DNA of 64,000 nt from assembly GCA_019918135.1 (NCBI GenBank), contig WBZZ01003655.1, forward strand, positions 182,232 to 246,231. The letters run 5' to 3'. The notes under the pieces are model-generated. The model had not been told where the DNA came from. It searched no databases and saw only the letters and a list, made by a program, of their open reading frames with translations. The position numbers and the translations under genes are program-made. Positions within the stretch are counted from its first letter, which is position 1, and the number at the start of each line of letters is the position of its first letter. This DNA comes from Paulinella micropora. Lineage: Eukaryota; Cercozoa; Imbricatea; Euglyphida; Paulinellidae. This document shows, one piece after another, positions 1-8,773 of the stretch.

Positions 1-235
1 GTCCTCCCCGTCTGAGAACAGGAGAGCACTTTCTTTGCGCTCCTAGTTCTCGGTGACAAGTGTAAGACCGTCGAGCTTTAATAAAAAAAATCATTTTAGC
101 AATTTCTTGGTGCACCCTTCTCTCTGACAAAATACCACAAAGCCCATACCGGGGCGCCCCTCCCCCTTATTGATTGGAGCCGGAAGCTGTGGAAAGAAAA
201 CTCTTGGGTGCCGAGCGCGCCCGGCCTCGCGAACA
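1..235. repeat. RepA copy and left flank
   Basis: A plus-oriented RepA copy lies at about 41-135. Bases 3-40 recur exactly at 1016-1053. The broken gene at 236-922 therefore lies between a 38-bp direct repeat and also between two inverted RepA copies (the second, minus-oriented, at about 925-965). No coding signal is seen. Confidence 0.75.
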
Positions 236-922
236 GGCGCTGCTACAACCGGTCCCAGGCCAAGATCCGCTGGCGCTGCACTTCACTGACGGGGTCGTCG
301 TCGTCTCTCCCGAGTTCGCCAATCCAAAGAAATTTTAAGGCTTGGCGAATCGCAGCAGGGGAGAAGTTCTCTCTCTCTTAGTACTTCCTTGCACGCCGCT
401 TCCAGAATGTTCCGGGTATCTCGCGCGATATCGGGCGGCGGCCAGACGGCCTGCACGGACCAGCAGCGCCGCCCTCTCGGCGCCCGTGGGTTTGGGGCGA
501 CGAGGCCAGCTGCAAAAAGATATCCGTCATGGCCAACTCCCGTCGTGGTACTGCTGGCTCAGCCGCCGTCGCGGTGAGGGCGGGCAGAAGAGTTAATTCT
601 TTGAGTGCTCCCATCGCCTGACGCGCGCTGTTGCGAGTCTCGTCGTTGAGAAAGATCTTGTCCCTGTCGTCTAGTAGGCGAAGGCCCTGCGCCTCCAGTA
701 TTGCCTTGTACAGCTTCACGGGTGCCAAAGATATTTCCACCAGAGCGGTGCTAGCTTCCTGACTTAGTTTTTTGCGCGGGCGGCTGTTCGAGCAAACTCA
801 ACACGTCGTGCCTAGTCTGCTCTGACAGCTGCTCGCGTCGCAAGGGCATAGCGGCCTCCAATTCCTCATCCCCGACCACGGCACGTGCCGCCAAGTTTGC
901 TTGCTCCGACCGCAGGATACGC
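236..922 (-). pseudogene. Degraded KilA-N/BRO-like gene fragment
   Basis: On the minus strand, about 922-770 translates to a stretch containing NLAARAVVGDEELEAA, which matches ANLSTRATTGDEALEAA in the complete KilA-N/BRO-like protein at 19334-20893, including the following LRR-x-EL pattern. That frame ends at a TAG at 753-751. A second frame is open from 740 to 378 (120 residues) and protein-like sequence continues past its stop to about 236. I read this as one decayed paralogue with at least one frameshift and two stops. The N-terminal half of the intact protein, including the BRO-N-like block, is missing. Homology of the front part is seen directly; assigning the rest to the same gene is inference. 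Confidence 0.55.
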
Positions 923-2406
923 TGAATTAAAGCTCGACGGTCTTACACCTGGCATCGAGAATTAGGGGAGGGAGGGGGAAGGGGAAGGGGAGGAGCAAGC
1001 ACGATCTGCATGTGCCCTCCCCGTCTGAGAACAGGAGAGCACTTTCTTTGCGCGCCCCCTCCCTGTCTAAGTTCTCAGACGGGGGTATGTTTGTACTTTT
1101 ATTCTAGTTTGCGATATGGTTGAAAAAGGGCGATATTTCCGGGAGGTGCGGCGGGCGCGCGAGACCCTGGCTTTGCAGGCGCGGGCGCTTAGTACTCAGT
1201 GCAAAGTGTAAGATTCTGTCAAGCTTTTATTTAAAAAAATTCTTTGCAGCTTTTTGATGCGCTGTTCCTTTCCTCCAATCCGACGTTCTAAAACATCTCC
1301 ATGTCATCCGACGTTCTAAAACATCTCCAATCCCCCCGTCGGTAAGAGGGAAAGGGGAAGGTAGGGGCGCGCTTCGCCGGTGTACAGGAAAAAATAAAGA
1401 ATTACGGACAAAAATTTCAATCTTGGCATTGAGAACGAGAACGTGTACAGGGAGGAACGGGGTGTGTTTCCCCTCCCCGCCCCCCCTCTCGTCCCTCTGT
1501 TCCCCCTTGTCCCCTGCTACCCTCCTCCCCTTGTCCCTTGTTTGCGCGTGCAAACGCGTTCCAAAAAAATTTTTTTTTCCACTTTTCATATTTCCGCAGA
1601 TATTTCCGCAGATCTTGCGCACCGTGCTCCAACACGACCCTGCGGCGGATGAATGGGCGGTGGTCAATGTGTTAGGAGGACAAGAGCCCCTCACTTACTC
1701 CGACGGCGCCCTGTCCGCGCCATAGCTCGGCCACTGTGCGCAAGGTCAGAAAAATATGAAGAGAGGGCAGGGGGTTAGTGGCGGCGTTGCATGTATATAT
1801 TTCTTTTGCAGCTTCTGTGCCCCCTTGCTCCTTGAGCCCCCTGGGCTCAGGGGAGGGAAGGGGGAAGAATAACAGAAAGGATTTGATATTACAGGGGGGG
1901 AGGGAGTGCTCCCCGCCATGGGCTCCATGGAATCTTCTTAGTTTTGTTGCAATTCTGCCCCCCTGCTCTTTGAGCCCCCCATCTGAGAGCAGAGAGCGGG
2001 AGAGGGAAAGGGCAGGGGGAGGGGGCCGCGCCAAGAAAACGTAATTTACGCTGAATTAAAGCTCGACAAGGCATTGCACTTGACACTTGCAACGACACTC
2101 TCAGGCTGCCGCAGCATCCGGCCCACTCGACGGTCCTACACTTGAGCACTGAAAACTAGGAGCGGAGGACCGTGCTCCAGCACGACCCTGCGCGAATGGA
2201 TGGGCGGTGGTCAATGTGCTAGGAGGATAAGAGCCCCTCACTTATCCCGACGGCGTCCTGTCCGTGCCATAGCTCGGCCACTGTGCGCAGGGTCAGAAAA
2301 ATATCAACAGAGGGGAGGCCGACCTGTGGAGGCGTTGCATGTATTTATTTCTTTTGCAGCTTCTGCGCCCTTCCCCTCCCCCTCCCCCCTGCTCCTTGAG
2401 CCTCCG
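923..2406. repeat. Repeat mosaic (RepA, RepB, RepC, RepD)
   Basis: A minus RepA copy at 925-965, a RepB box at 1018-1090, a plus RepA copy at about 1195-1265, then minus-type RepA and RepD modules: RepD at about 1615-1760 and 2165-2310, RepC-like palindromes at 1815-1990, RepA at 2040-2170. Open frames here run through these modules on both strands, repeat elsewhere with them, and are not credible genes. Confidence 0.75.
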
Positions 2407-3725
2407 GAACGGCCCCAGCTAAATTTGGCGCCAAATTGTGCCGTCCGGAGGTAGGGTGCGTGATACGGTTGAAAAGGGCAGTACGTCTTAGTTTTCCCGG
2501 GGAAACAGCCGTAAGCGCCAATTGGCGCCAAAAGCTACTTGCGCAAAAAGAAAATCACACACAAACGCTTCGGCTGGGCCGCCGTGAGGAAGACCTATTG
2601 TAGCCCTCCCTCTCACTCTCGTCGCCCCTCTCACTCTCGTCGCCCCTCTCACTTTCGTCGCCCCTCTCACCTTTGTCGCCCCTCTCACCTTTGTCGCCCC
2701 TCTTACCTTTGTCGCCCCTCTTACCTTTGTCGCCCCTCTCACCTTTGTCGCCCCGCTCCCCTTGGCTCTGCACCTCCCTGCCTCTAGGGAAGGTGAGAGG
2801 GCTGAAAAACATTTTCGTGTGAGTAAAAGGCGTACCGTTTCTCCCCGCGGGAAAACGTCCGATTTCTCCGCTAGCCCCCGGAACGGCCCCAGCTAAGTTT
2901 GGCGCCAAATTGTGCCGTCCGGAGGTAGGGTGCGTGATACGGTTGAAAAAGGCAGTACGTCTTAGTTTTCCCGAGGAAATAGCCGTAAGCGCTAATTTGG
3001 CGCCAAAAGCTACTTGCGCAAAAAGAAAATCACACACAAACGCTTCGGCTGGGCCGCCGTGAGGAAGACCTGTTGTAGCCCTCCCTCTCACTCTCGTCGC
3101 CCCTCTCACTCTCGTCGCCCCTCTCACCTTTGTCGCCCCTCTCACCTTTGTCGCCCCTCTTACCTTTGTCGCCCCTCTTACCTTTGTCGCCCCTCTCACC
3201 TTTGTCGCCCCGCTCCCCTTGGCTCTGCACCTCCCTGCCTCTAGGGAAGGTGAGAGGGCTGAAAAACATTTTCGTGTGAGTAAAAGGCGTACCGTTTCTC
3301 CCCGCGGGAAAACGTCCGATTTCTCCGCTAGCCCCCGGAACGGCCCCAGCTAAGTTTGGCGCCAAATTGTGCCGTCCGGAGGTAGGGTGCGTGATACGGT
3401 TGAAAAAGGCAGTACGTCTTAGTTTTCCCGGGGGAATAGCCGTAAGCGCCAATTTGGCGCCAAAATCTACTTGCGCAAAAAGAAAATCCCACACAAACGC
3501 TTCGGCTGGGCCGCCGTGAGGAAGACCTGTTGTAGCCCTCCCTCTCACTCTCGTCGCCCCTCTCACTCTCGTCGCCCCTCTCACTCTCGTCGCCCCTCTC
3601 ACTCTCGTCGCCCCTCTCACTCTCGTCGCCCCTCTCACTCTCGTCGCCCCTCTCACTTTCGTCGCCCCTCTCACCTTCGTCGCCCCTCTCACCTTTGTCG
3701 CCCCTCTCACCTTTGTCCTCTGCTT
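2407..3725. repeat. RepE tandem array (three units of about 460 bp)
   Basis: Unit starts (GAACGGCCCC) fall at 2407, 2881 and 3338, giving periods of 474 and 457 bp; the third unit is cut at about 3720. Each unit has a TTTGGCGCCAAA palindrome, a GTGATACGGTTGAAAAAGGC half-site related to RepF, a second GCGCCAATTGGCGCC-type palindrome, an 18-bp minisatellite (GTCGCCCCTCTCACTCTC and variants) in about 8, 7 and 9-10 copies, and in the first two a GCGGGAAAACGTCCGATTTC tail. Copy-number differences between units show the minisatellite is unstable. Confidence 0.9.
2424..2435. promoter_or_regulatory. TTTGGCGCCAAA palindrome, E2F-like
   Basis: A perfect 12-bp palindrome, extended to 16 bp in this copy (2422-2437). 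It recurs at the same place in every RepE unit: 2898-2909, 3355-3366, 26392-26403 and 26782-26793. A second-site copy is at 57619-57630. The core fits the known E2F/DP consensus TTTSSCGC. Function as a binding site is inference. Confidence 0.4.
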
Positions 3726-5067
3726 ATTCCTCCCCCCCCCCTCCCCTCGTCCCTCCTCAGAGTGCGTGCAAACGCGTTCCAAAGAAAAATTGGTGCTTGC
3801 CACTTTTCATATTTCCGCAGATATTTCCGCATATACTTGCAGAGGGGAGAGGCAGGGAAGGAGAAGCAGGGCGCGCTTCGCCGGTGTAATTTACGCAGAA
3901 TTAAAGCTCGACGGTGTCCTGTCCGTGCCATAGCTCGGCCACCGTGCGCAAGACCTGCGGAAATATGAAAAGATCTGCGGAATTTTTTTTTGCCCGACAA
4001 CAAAAAAAACAGACGAGGGGAAGAAGGTGGGAGGGAGTAGAGGGGAGAGAGGAAGAGGGGTAGGGGCGCGCTTCGCCGGTGTACACGAAGAATCACGCAA
4101 AAAAAAATCCCTGAAAAAGTTTTAATCTTGGCACTGAGAACCAAGAGAGGGAGAGGGAAAGGGAAGGGGACAGGGGGAGTAGGCGCCAAGAAAGCGCAAG
4201 AAAAGTCCACGCTGAATTAAAACTCGACAAAGTCTTACACTTGACACTGAGAATTAGGAGATGGAGAGAATTTTATTAAAGCTCGACAAGGCATTGCACT
4301 TGACATTTGCAACGGCACCCTTCAGGCTGCCGCAGCATCCGGCCCACTCGACGGTCGTACACTTGGGCACTGAAAACTAGGAGCGGAGCACCGTGCTTCC
4401 AGCACGACCCTGCGGCGGATGAATGGGCGGTGGTCAATGTGCTAGGAGGACAAAAGCCTCACTACCCCCGACGGCGTCCTGTTCGTGCCATGGCTCAGTC
4501 ACCGTGCGCAAGGTCGGAGAAATATGAAGAGTGGAAAAAAAATCTGTTTTGCCCGACAACAAAGGGAACGGACGGGGGGAAAGAAGGGGGAGGGAGGAAG
4601 AGAAAGGGGGGAAGAAGGGGGCGGGGCGCGCTTCGCCGGTGTACAAAAAATCACGCGAAAAAAGAAATCATTGACAAAGTTTTAATTTTCGGCACTGAAA
4701 ACTAAGAGAGAAAAGGGCCGGGGAGGATTAATCTATCTTCCCCCCCCCCCCGTCGGTAAGAGGGAAGGGTGGCAGAAATGATTTGAGAATACAGAGGGGG
4801 GGAGGGACACACAAGACAAATGTAAAGGGGAGGGGGGAGGAGGGAGGGGGCGCCAAGAGAGTGCGAAAAAAAATACGCTGAATTAAAGCTCGACGGTCTT
4901 GCACTTGGGGCACTGACAACTAGGGGCGGAGCACTGTGCTCTAGCACAACCTTGTGGCGGATGGATGGCGCGGTGGTTCAGGCACACACGCAAAAAAAGG
5001 GGGAGACTATTTTAAGACTTGCTAGGCTAAAGAAAAAAAGCAGGGAAACGCAAACCGGAGAGCGGCC
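3726..5067. repeat. Repeat mosaic (RepD and minus-type RepA)
   Basis: Contains the sequence that ends RepE arrays (ATTTCCGCAGATATTTCCGC at about 3810), RepD modules near 3895-4000 and 4385-4560, minus-oriented RepA copies near 4205-4260, 4310-4385 and 4865-4935, and purine-rich linkers. From about 4990 to 5067 the sequence becomes unique and A-rich, forming the 5' flank of the next gene. No other gene is supported. Confidence 0.7.
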
Positions 5068-5721
5068 ATGGATTCCGGTGCCGGTGACCAGCTGTTTGAA
5101 GCTAGTTACACAGGCGCGAACGTCGTGGCCTGGTGCAAGGGGGAACTATGCGCTGCCGTGACCGACGCGATGAAAAGCCTGGCCCCCGAAGTTGCGCAAC
5201 AGCAGGCCACCGTTGAACGCTTAGAACAAGAGTTAGCTTATCATGTGTCTTGGCGTCCAGGCAGAAGAAGATACAAACGCGCGATTCATGATGGTATCAC
5301 TAGAGAACTTTGTCCCGAACTGGCAAAAGAGCGAACAGCACTGGCGGAGCTAAAAGGGAGGGAGTTCGAGGTTACGTTCAAGGTGCGGAAGCGGGCCGGG
5401 GTTGGTGTGGAGCTATCAACGGTTGCCAGCCAGGCCCCCGAGACCGTTCAAAAATATAACGAACACGCGGAGGACGCTGCCTCGCACGAGTCGGATTCTG
5501 CCCCGGACTCTGAAATGAATTCTAAATTAGCAAAAGAGCCGGCTCAGAAATCATTCCGGATTGGATTGAAATCTAGGAAGGCAAACCTCCCAGAGACCGA
5601 CAGGCAGCTGGAAAAAAAAGGGCAGTACGCGGTACATCCTCTTCCCTCCTCGGAGCGGGGGACAAAAATAAGTAAACTTTTTTCGGAGCCTACCGATAGG
5701 GGGGGGGGCGCTCCCCCCTAA
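5068..5721 (+). CDS. Coiled-coil protein of unknown function, repeat-encoded C-terminus
   Basis: A 217-residue protein starting at the ATG at 5068 (MDSGAGDQLFEASY), the first ATG after the repeat boundary. Residues about 45-65 (EVAQQQATVERLEQELAYH) look like a short coiled coil; the region around 98-120 (EFEVTFKVRKRAGVGVEL) could be a beta segment, and about 140-155 is acidic. No family is recognised. The last 55 or so residues are encoded by a RepG copy (5560-5712) that also occurs, non-coding, at 32096-32262. The natural 3' end has thus been replaced or extended by a repeat and the reading frame stops inside its G/C palindrome. It may be a functional gene with a new tail or a truncated one. 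Confidence 0.6.
   Translation: MDSGAGDQLFEASYTGANVVAWCKGELCAAVTDAMKSLAPEVAQQQATVERLEQELAYHVSWRPGRRRYKRAIHDGITRELCPELAKERTALAELKGREFEVTFKVRKRAGVGVELSTVASQAPETVQKYNEHAEDAASHESDSAPDSEMNSKLAKEPAQKSFRIGLKSRKANLPETDRQLEKKGQYAVHPLPSSERGTKISKLFSEPTDRGGGAPP
5560..5712 (+). repeat. RepG copy fused to the upstream reading frame
   Basis: Matches 32096-32262 almost throughout: CGGATTGGATTGAAATCTAG, a GAGACCGACAGGCAGCTGG-type segment, AAAAATAAGTAAAC, then a G-run/C-run palindrome. Partial copies lie at 18877-18898, 22613-22632 (inverted) and 53099-53190 (inverted). Confidence 0.8.
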
Positions 5722-5944
5722 CCTTTCTTTCTTCCCTCTCTGAGCCCCCTGAGCCCGGGGGGCTCAAGGAGCAGGGGAATCGGGAGCGGGGAGGGAAGGT
5801 GGAGGGTAAAGGCGCCAAGAGAGTGCGAAAAAGAATGCGCTGAATTAAAGCTCGACGGTCTTACATTGGGAGACTGAAAACTAGGAGCAGGGCACTGTTT
5901 TCCAGCACGGCCCTGGGGCGAATGAATAGGCGGTGGTCAATGTG
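5713..5944. repeat. RepC and minus-type RepA
   Basis: A GAGCCCCCTGAGCCCGGGGG stem at about 5742-5765, purine-rich linker, a minus RepA at about 5830-5890 and part of RepD ending in the TCAATGTG box. No gene. Confidence 0.7.
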
Positions 5945-6057
5945 CCTGTAGAGTATTTCAAGTCGTGCCATTTCTTAATCTTGTCTGGCTCCACTGGCAG
6001 CAAACCAGTCTTGTCTAGCTTGTACGACAGCAGCGGCGCCTGAATATTATTAATTTA
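5945..6057 (-). pseudogene. Gene fragment truncated by a repeat
   Basis: The minus strand translates to about 35 protein-like residues (IQAPLLSYKLDKTGLLPVEP, then KIKKWHDLKY) before entering the RepD module at 5945. There is no start codon and no proper end. I read it as the remnant of an unrecognised gene whose 3' part was replaced by the repeat. The evidence is sequence character and the sharp repeat boundary only. Confidence 0.35.
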
Positions 6058-6167
6058 TATTCCTGCCGCGACAAGTAGTAGTAGTACTAATAGCTAGACT
6101 GCGCGGCTGCTAGCTCTTCACACCTACACGCGCCAAGCCCGCGCAAAAAAAAAAGTACCAACACTTT

Positions 6168-6179
6168 TCTTTAATAAAG
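6168..6179. terminator. Palindromic TTTATTAAAG-type signal at a gene 3' end
   Basis: On the minus strand, CTTTATTAAAG lies just downstream of the stop of the 6185-6787 gene. The same motif follows the stops of genes on both strands, for example at 8695-8705, 36136-36146 and 61303-61312. It may be a polyadenylation or termination signal (inference). Confidence 0.4.
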
Positions 6180-6184
6180 ACTAG

Positions 6185-6787
6185 CTAGTTTCCTACAAAA
6201 GGACGATAAACAGCATTTTGGCGTCTGAGTTGTGGGCGACCGAAAGGAAGTTCATCGTCGTCGGCATTGAGCGCCGGATCCACAGCAACGTTAGCATTGG
6301 CTTGCGGAAGCCGAGCAATGCGATCATTGGTTTGAGCAATGTCTGTGTTAGGGGCATGCGATACACCCGCCCGAAGTCTTTCAATAGGTCGGCCTAGGTC
6401 CCAATAACTGTGGGTATGCCCGTTTATCATTTCCAAAGTACGGCAGAAAGAAGACAGCTCGGCAACAGGGACTTTAGCCTCTGCTAACCAACTTAGCCAG
6501 ACGGCTGCTGATAGCGGTTCCGCAGTCGGGTTATACAGCACGAGGTGCCCCCCTGGGCGTTTCAGGAGCTCGCGCACAAGACAACGACGTCGTCGCCACA
6601 ACTCGCGGCTGGCGGGGTACAACACCAGACAGGAGTCGTGCAGCGCCTGGGGGTTTTTGTAGTAGCGTTGATAGAAATCTACGACTTGCTGGTCTGACCG
6701 ACTGTTGGTTTGTGGCCACAAATAGCTGGTGTGTACGCTCCCCGCCGCTGTGGGCAGCGCAAAAGTGCGCAAGCCACACCGTTGCAT
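6185..6787 (-). CDS. Hypothetical protein, 200 residues
   Basis: An open frame from an ATG at 6787 (MQRCGLRTFALPTAAG) to a stop beside a TTTATTAAAG signal. The body is rich in Trp, Tyr, Arg and Leu, with a basic run LWRRRRCLVRELLKR at about 63-77 and hydrophobic helices around 90-120; the last 45 residues are polar and probably disordered. There is no signal peptide or clear membrane segment. No homologous family is recognised. It is the first intact gene of the 6-9.5 kb island and is read divergently from the F-box/LRR gene at 7030 across a GA-rich spacer of about 240 bp, which should hold both promoters. Composition and codon use differ clearly from the surrounding repeats, supporting real coding. 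Confidence 0.6.
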   Translation of the reverse strand: MQRCGLRTFALPTAAGSVHTSYLWPQTNSRSDQQVVDFYQRYYKNPQALHDSCLVLYPASRELWRRRRCLVRELLKRPGGHLVLYNPTAEPLSAAVWLSWLAEAKVPVAELSSFCRTLEMINGHTHSYWDLGRPIERLRAGVSHAPNTDIAQTNDRIARLPQANANVAVDPALNADDDELPFGRPQLRRQNAVYRPFVGN

Positions 6788-7029
6788 GAACGACCTTTGT
6801 TTTTTCTAGAAAAAAAGAAAGCAATAGGTAACAGGAGAGGAAGGGGAAAGAACGGGGAAGGGAACCCCCCCCCCCTCGCTCCCCCCTCCCTCTCTCTCTC
6901 TCTCTCTCTTTGTGCGTGTGTCTGTTTTTTGGTCTCTGTGCTAGAGACATGCCCGTATAAAGTGAATTCCAGCCAGCCAGCTGGCTGGAGCTAGACGTCC
7001 CAAGCCGAATGTTGTGATATTCCCCCAGC
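6788..7029. other. Divergent intergenic spacer with CT microsatellite
   Basis: Contains a C-run and a (CT)n tract at about 6890-6910, followed by unique sequence up to the ATG at 7030. As the only spacer between two divergent genes it should contain both promoters; no specific motif can be assigned. Confidence 0.5.
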
Positions 7030-8579
7030 ATGTCAGACCCCGAACCTCGCCGGAAGCGGTTGTGCCAGCGCGCTCAACAGCCCTCGTGGCTGGTTGCTGA
7101 TCCGACACTGTGGTCTGTCGTGCTGGCCTTTCTGGGTGAACCCGCGAGTCTGCACATGGCGTCCAAAGTTTGCAAACTCTGGGCCTCTGTCCTCCAAAAG
7201 CGACATTTTTGGCAGAGCCTGCGTCAGGTGTTGGAGCTTGATCTCAGACTGCGCAGCCATTGCCGATTCCTGTCTTCGCCGGCGGGGCGCGCTTTTCTCG
7301 CGGCCGGAGGGTTCTGCTGCTCGTTGGCCCTGGCGGCCGACACCAAAACCAGCGCGCCCTCGAACGATTTGCTGAGCCAGCTTAGGCCCCAGCGACTGCG
7401 AGCCAGCGGCGACTACTTAACCAGAGACAAGCTCCGGGCACTGCTTGGCGGAAATCCGTCCTTGTCCGTAGTTCTTATCCAACGGGGACAGCTGGACGAC
7501 GAAATCCTGTCCCAGTTGCCCGCCTCGGTCCACACGCTCGAGCTGAGACGCTCCGGCGGTGCTTGTACGGAGACAAAGTGTCCCGCCTACCGACCTCTTT
7601 GCGGCAGCTGGCCCTGCGCCGTTGCGGTGCAGTTGGGTTGAGCGGGTTTACGAGGCTGTTGCAGCTTGCGCCGGGGCTGCTGCACCTAGAGCTCGAGCAA
7701 ACGATCCATGATGACCTGCCTTGGCTGGCCCAGATCCAAGCATTGGCTGGTCTGCAGGGGCTCCGCCTGCGCCACTTGCAGAGCGTCACCCGTAACTCTC
7801 TCAACCAGCTCTGCCGCTCGCTGCCAGAGCTGGAAGAGCTCGAGGTTTCGCATTGCGGCCTCCTGCGGGTCTCCCCCACCAATCTGAACGCTCTGCCGAA
7901 GCTCTCGCGCCTGAAGTGCCGCGATCTCGACTACCTCACGGCCCCCCACTGTCTGCCGGCGGGGCTCGCGCACTTAGAACTCGTCGACGCCGGGTCCCTC
8001 GGCGACTACTGGCTGCACTCACTGTCACAGCTGAGCTCGCTACAGGAGCTGCACCTCGGCAATTGCAGGAGCTTCACCGACGCCGGGCTAGCCAGGCTAA
8101 GACCTACAGCACTGCACACCTTGGTACTGACTGACTGCCGCCAGCTGACGGGCCGGGGGCTCGGTGACCTCGCACGCAACCTGCCGGGCCTGCACACGGT
8201 GGCCATCCTTGGCTGCAACCGCTTGACCGACGGCGGGCTGCGCCTAGCAGTGCGGCGCTGGCAAGGGCTGCGCAGCCTCGGGCTAGAGCTCCAGGGCGGG
8301 TGTGCCGGCGCGTGGCTCGCCGAACTGCCCAGCGGCCTCCGGCGGTTGCAGCTACTCAACGTGAGCATCCACGACTACACGCTAAAGAACCTGGCGCGGT
8401 TTACCGGGTTGTGCGAGCTGCGCCTCGAGCTTTGTCAAGAAGTGACTGACGAGGGACTTGTCCACTTAGAACAGCTAGCGGACCTGAGGTCGCTAAAACT
8501 GGGCAGGGCCGGGCAAGTCACCACCGCCGGAGTCGAGCGCCTGGCGCAAGCTCTCGAGCTGCACCAGCTAAGAGTTTAG
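7030..8579 (+). pseudogene. F-box-like, leucine-rich-repeat protein, frameshifted
   Basis: The ATG at 7030 opens a 203-residue frame with a basic cluster (EPRRKRLCQRAQ) and an F-box-like helix set at about 18-65 (WLVADPTLWSVVLAFLG, then CKLWASVLQKRHFWQSL). Leucine-rich repeats begin at about 130. At about 7545-7565 the repeat register moves from frame 1 to frame 0, and the second frame carries AMN1/FBXL-type repeats (LTDCRQLTGRGLGDLA, LGCNRLTDGGL, LCQEVTDEGLVHL) to a clean stop at 8579. Repeat spacing is kept across the switch, so one base has been gained or lost inside a repeat. F-box/LRR proteins normally recruit substrates to SCF ubiquitin ligases; that role here is inferred from family. 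A TTTATTAAAG signal follows at 8695. It could be a pseudogene, a sequencing indel or, less likely, recoding. Confidence 0.7.
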
Positions 8580-8773
8580 CGTGAGTAGGGGGCAAGGGGC
8601 TGAGCTGCTCACTCTTTCCCCTTCCTCCTCCTCTCCCCTTTTTGTCTCTCTCCTCTCCCTTATTCTGCGTTTTTCTGCATCTCGTAGACTTGTATTTTTA
8701 TTAAAGTTTGCACCTGCGCGAAAGAAGAAAAAGATCATCCACAGGCTACGCCCCAAGCAAAATATATATATAT

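Noticed and set aside
2595..2760. Regular short repeats that might be taken for a CRISPR array
   Set aside because: The 18-bp units are contiguous with no spacers, so this is a minisatellite.
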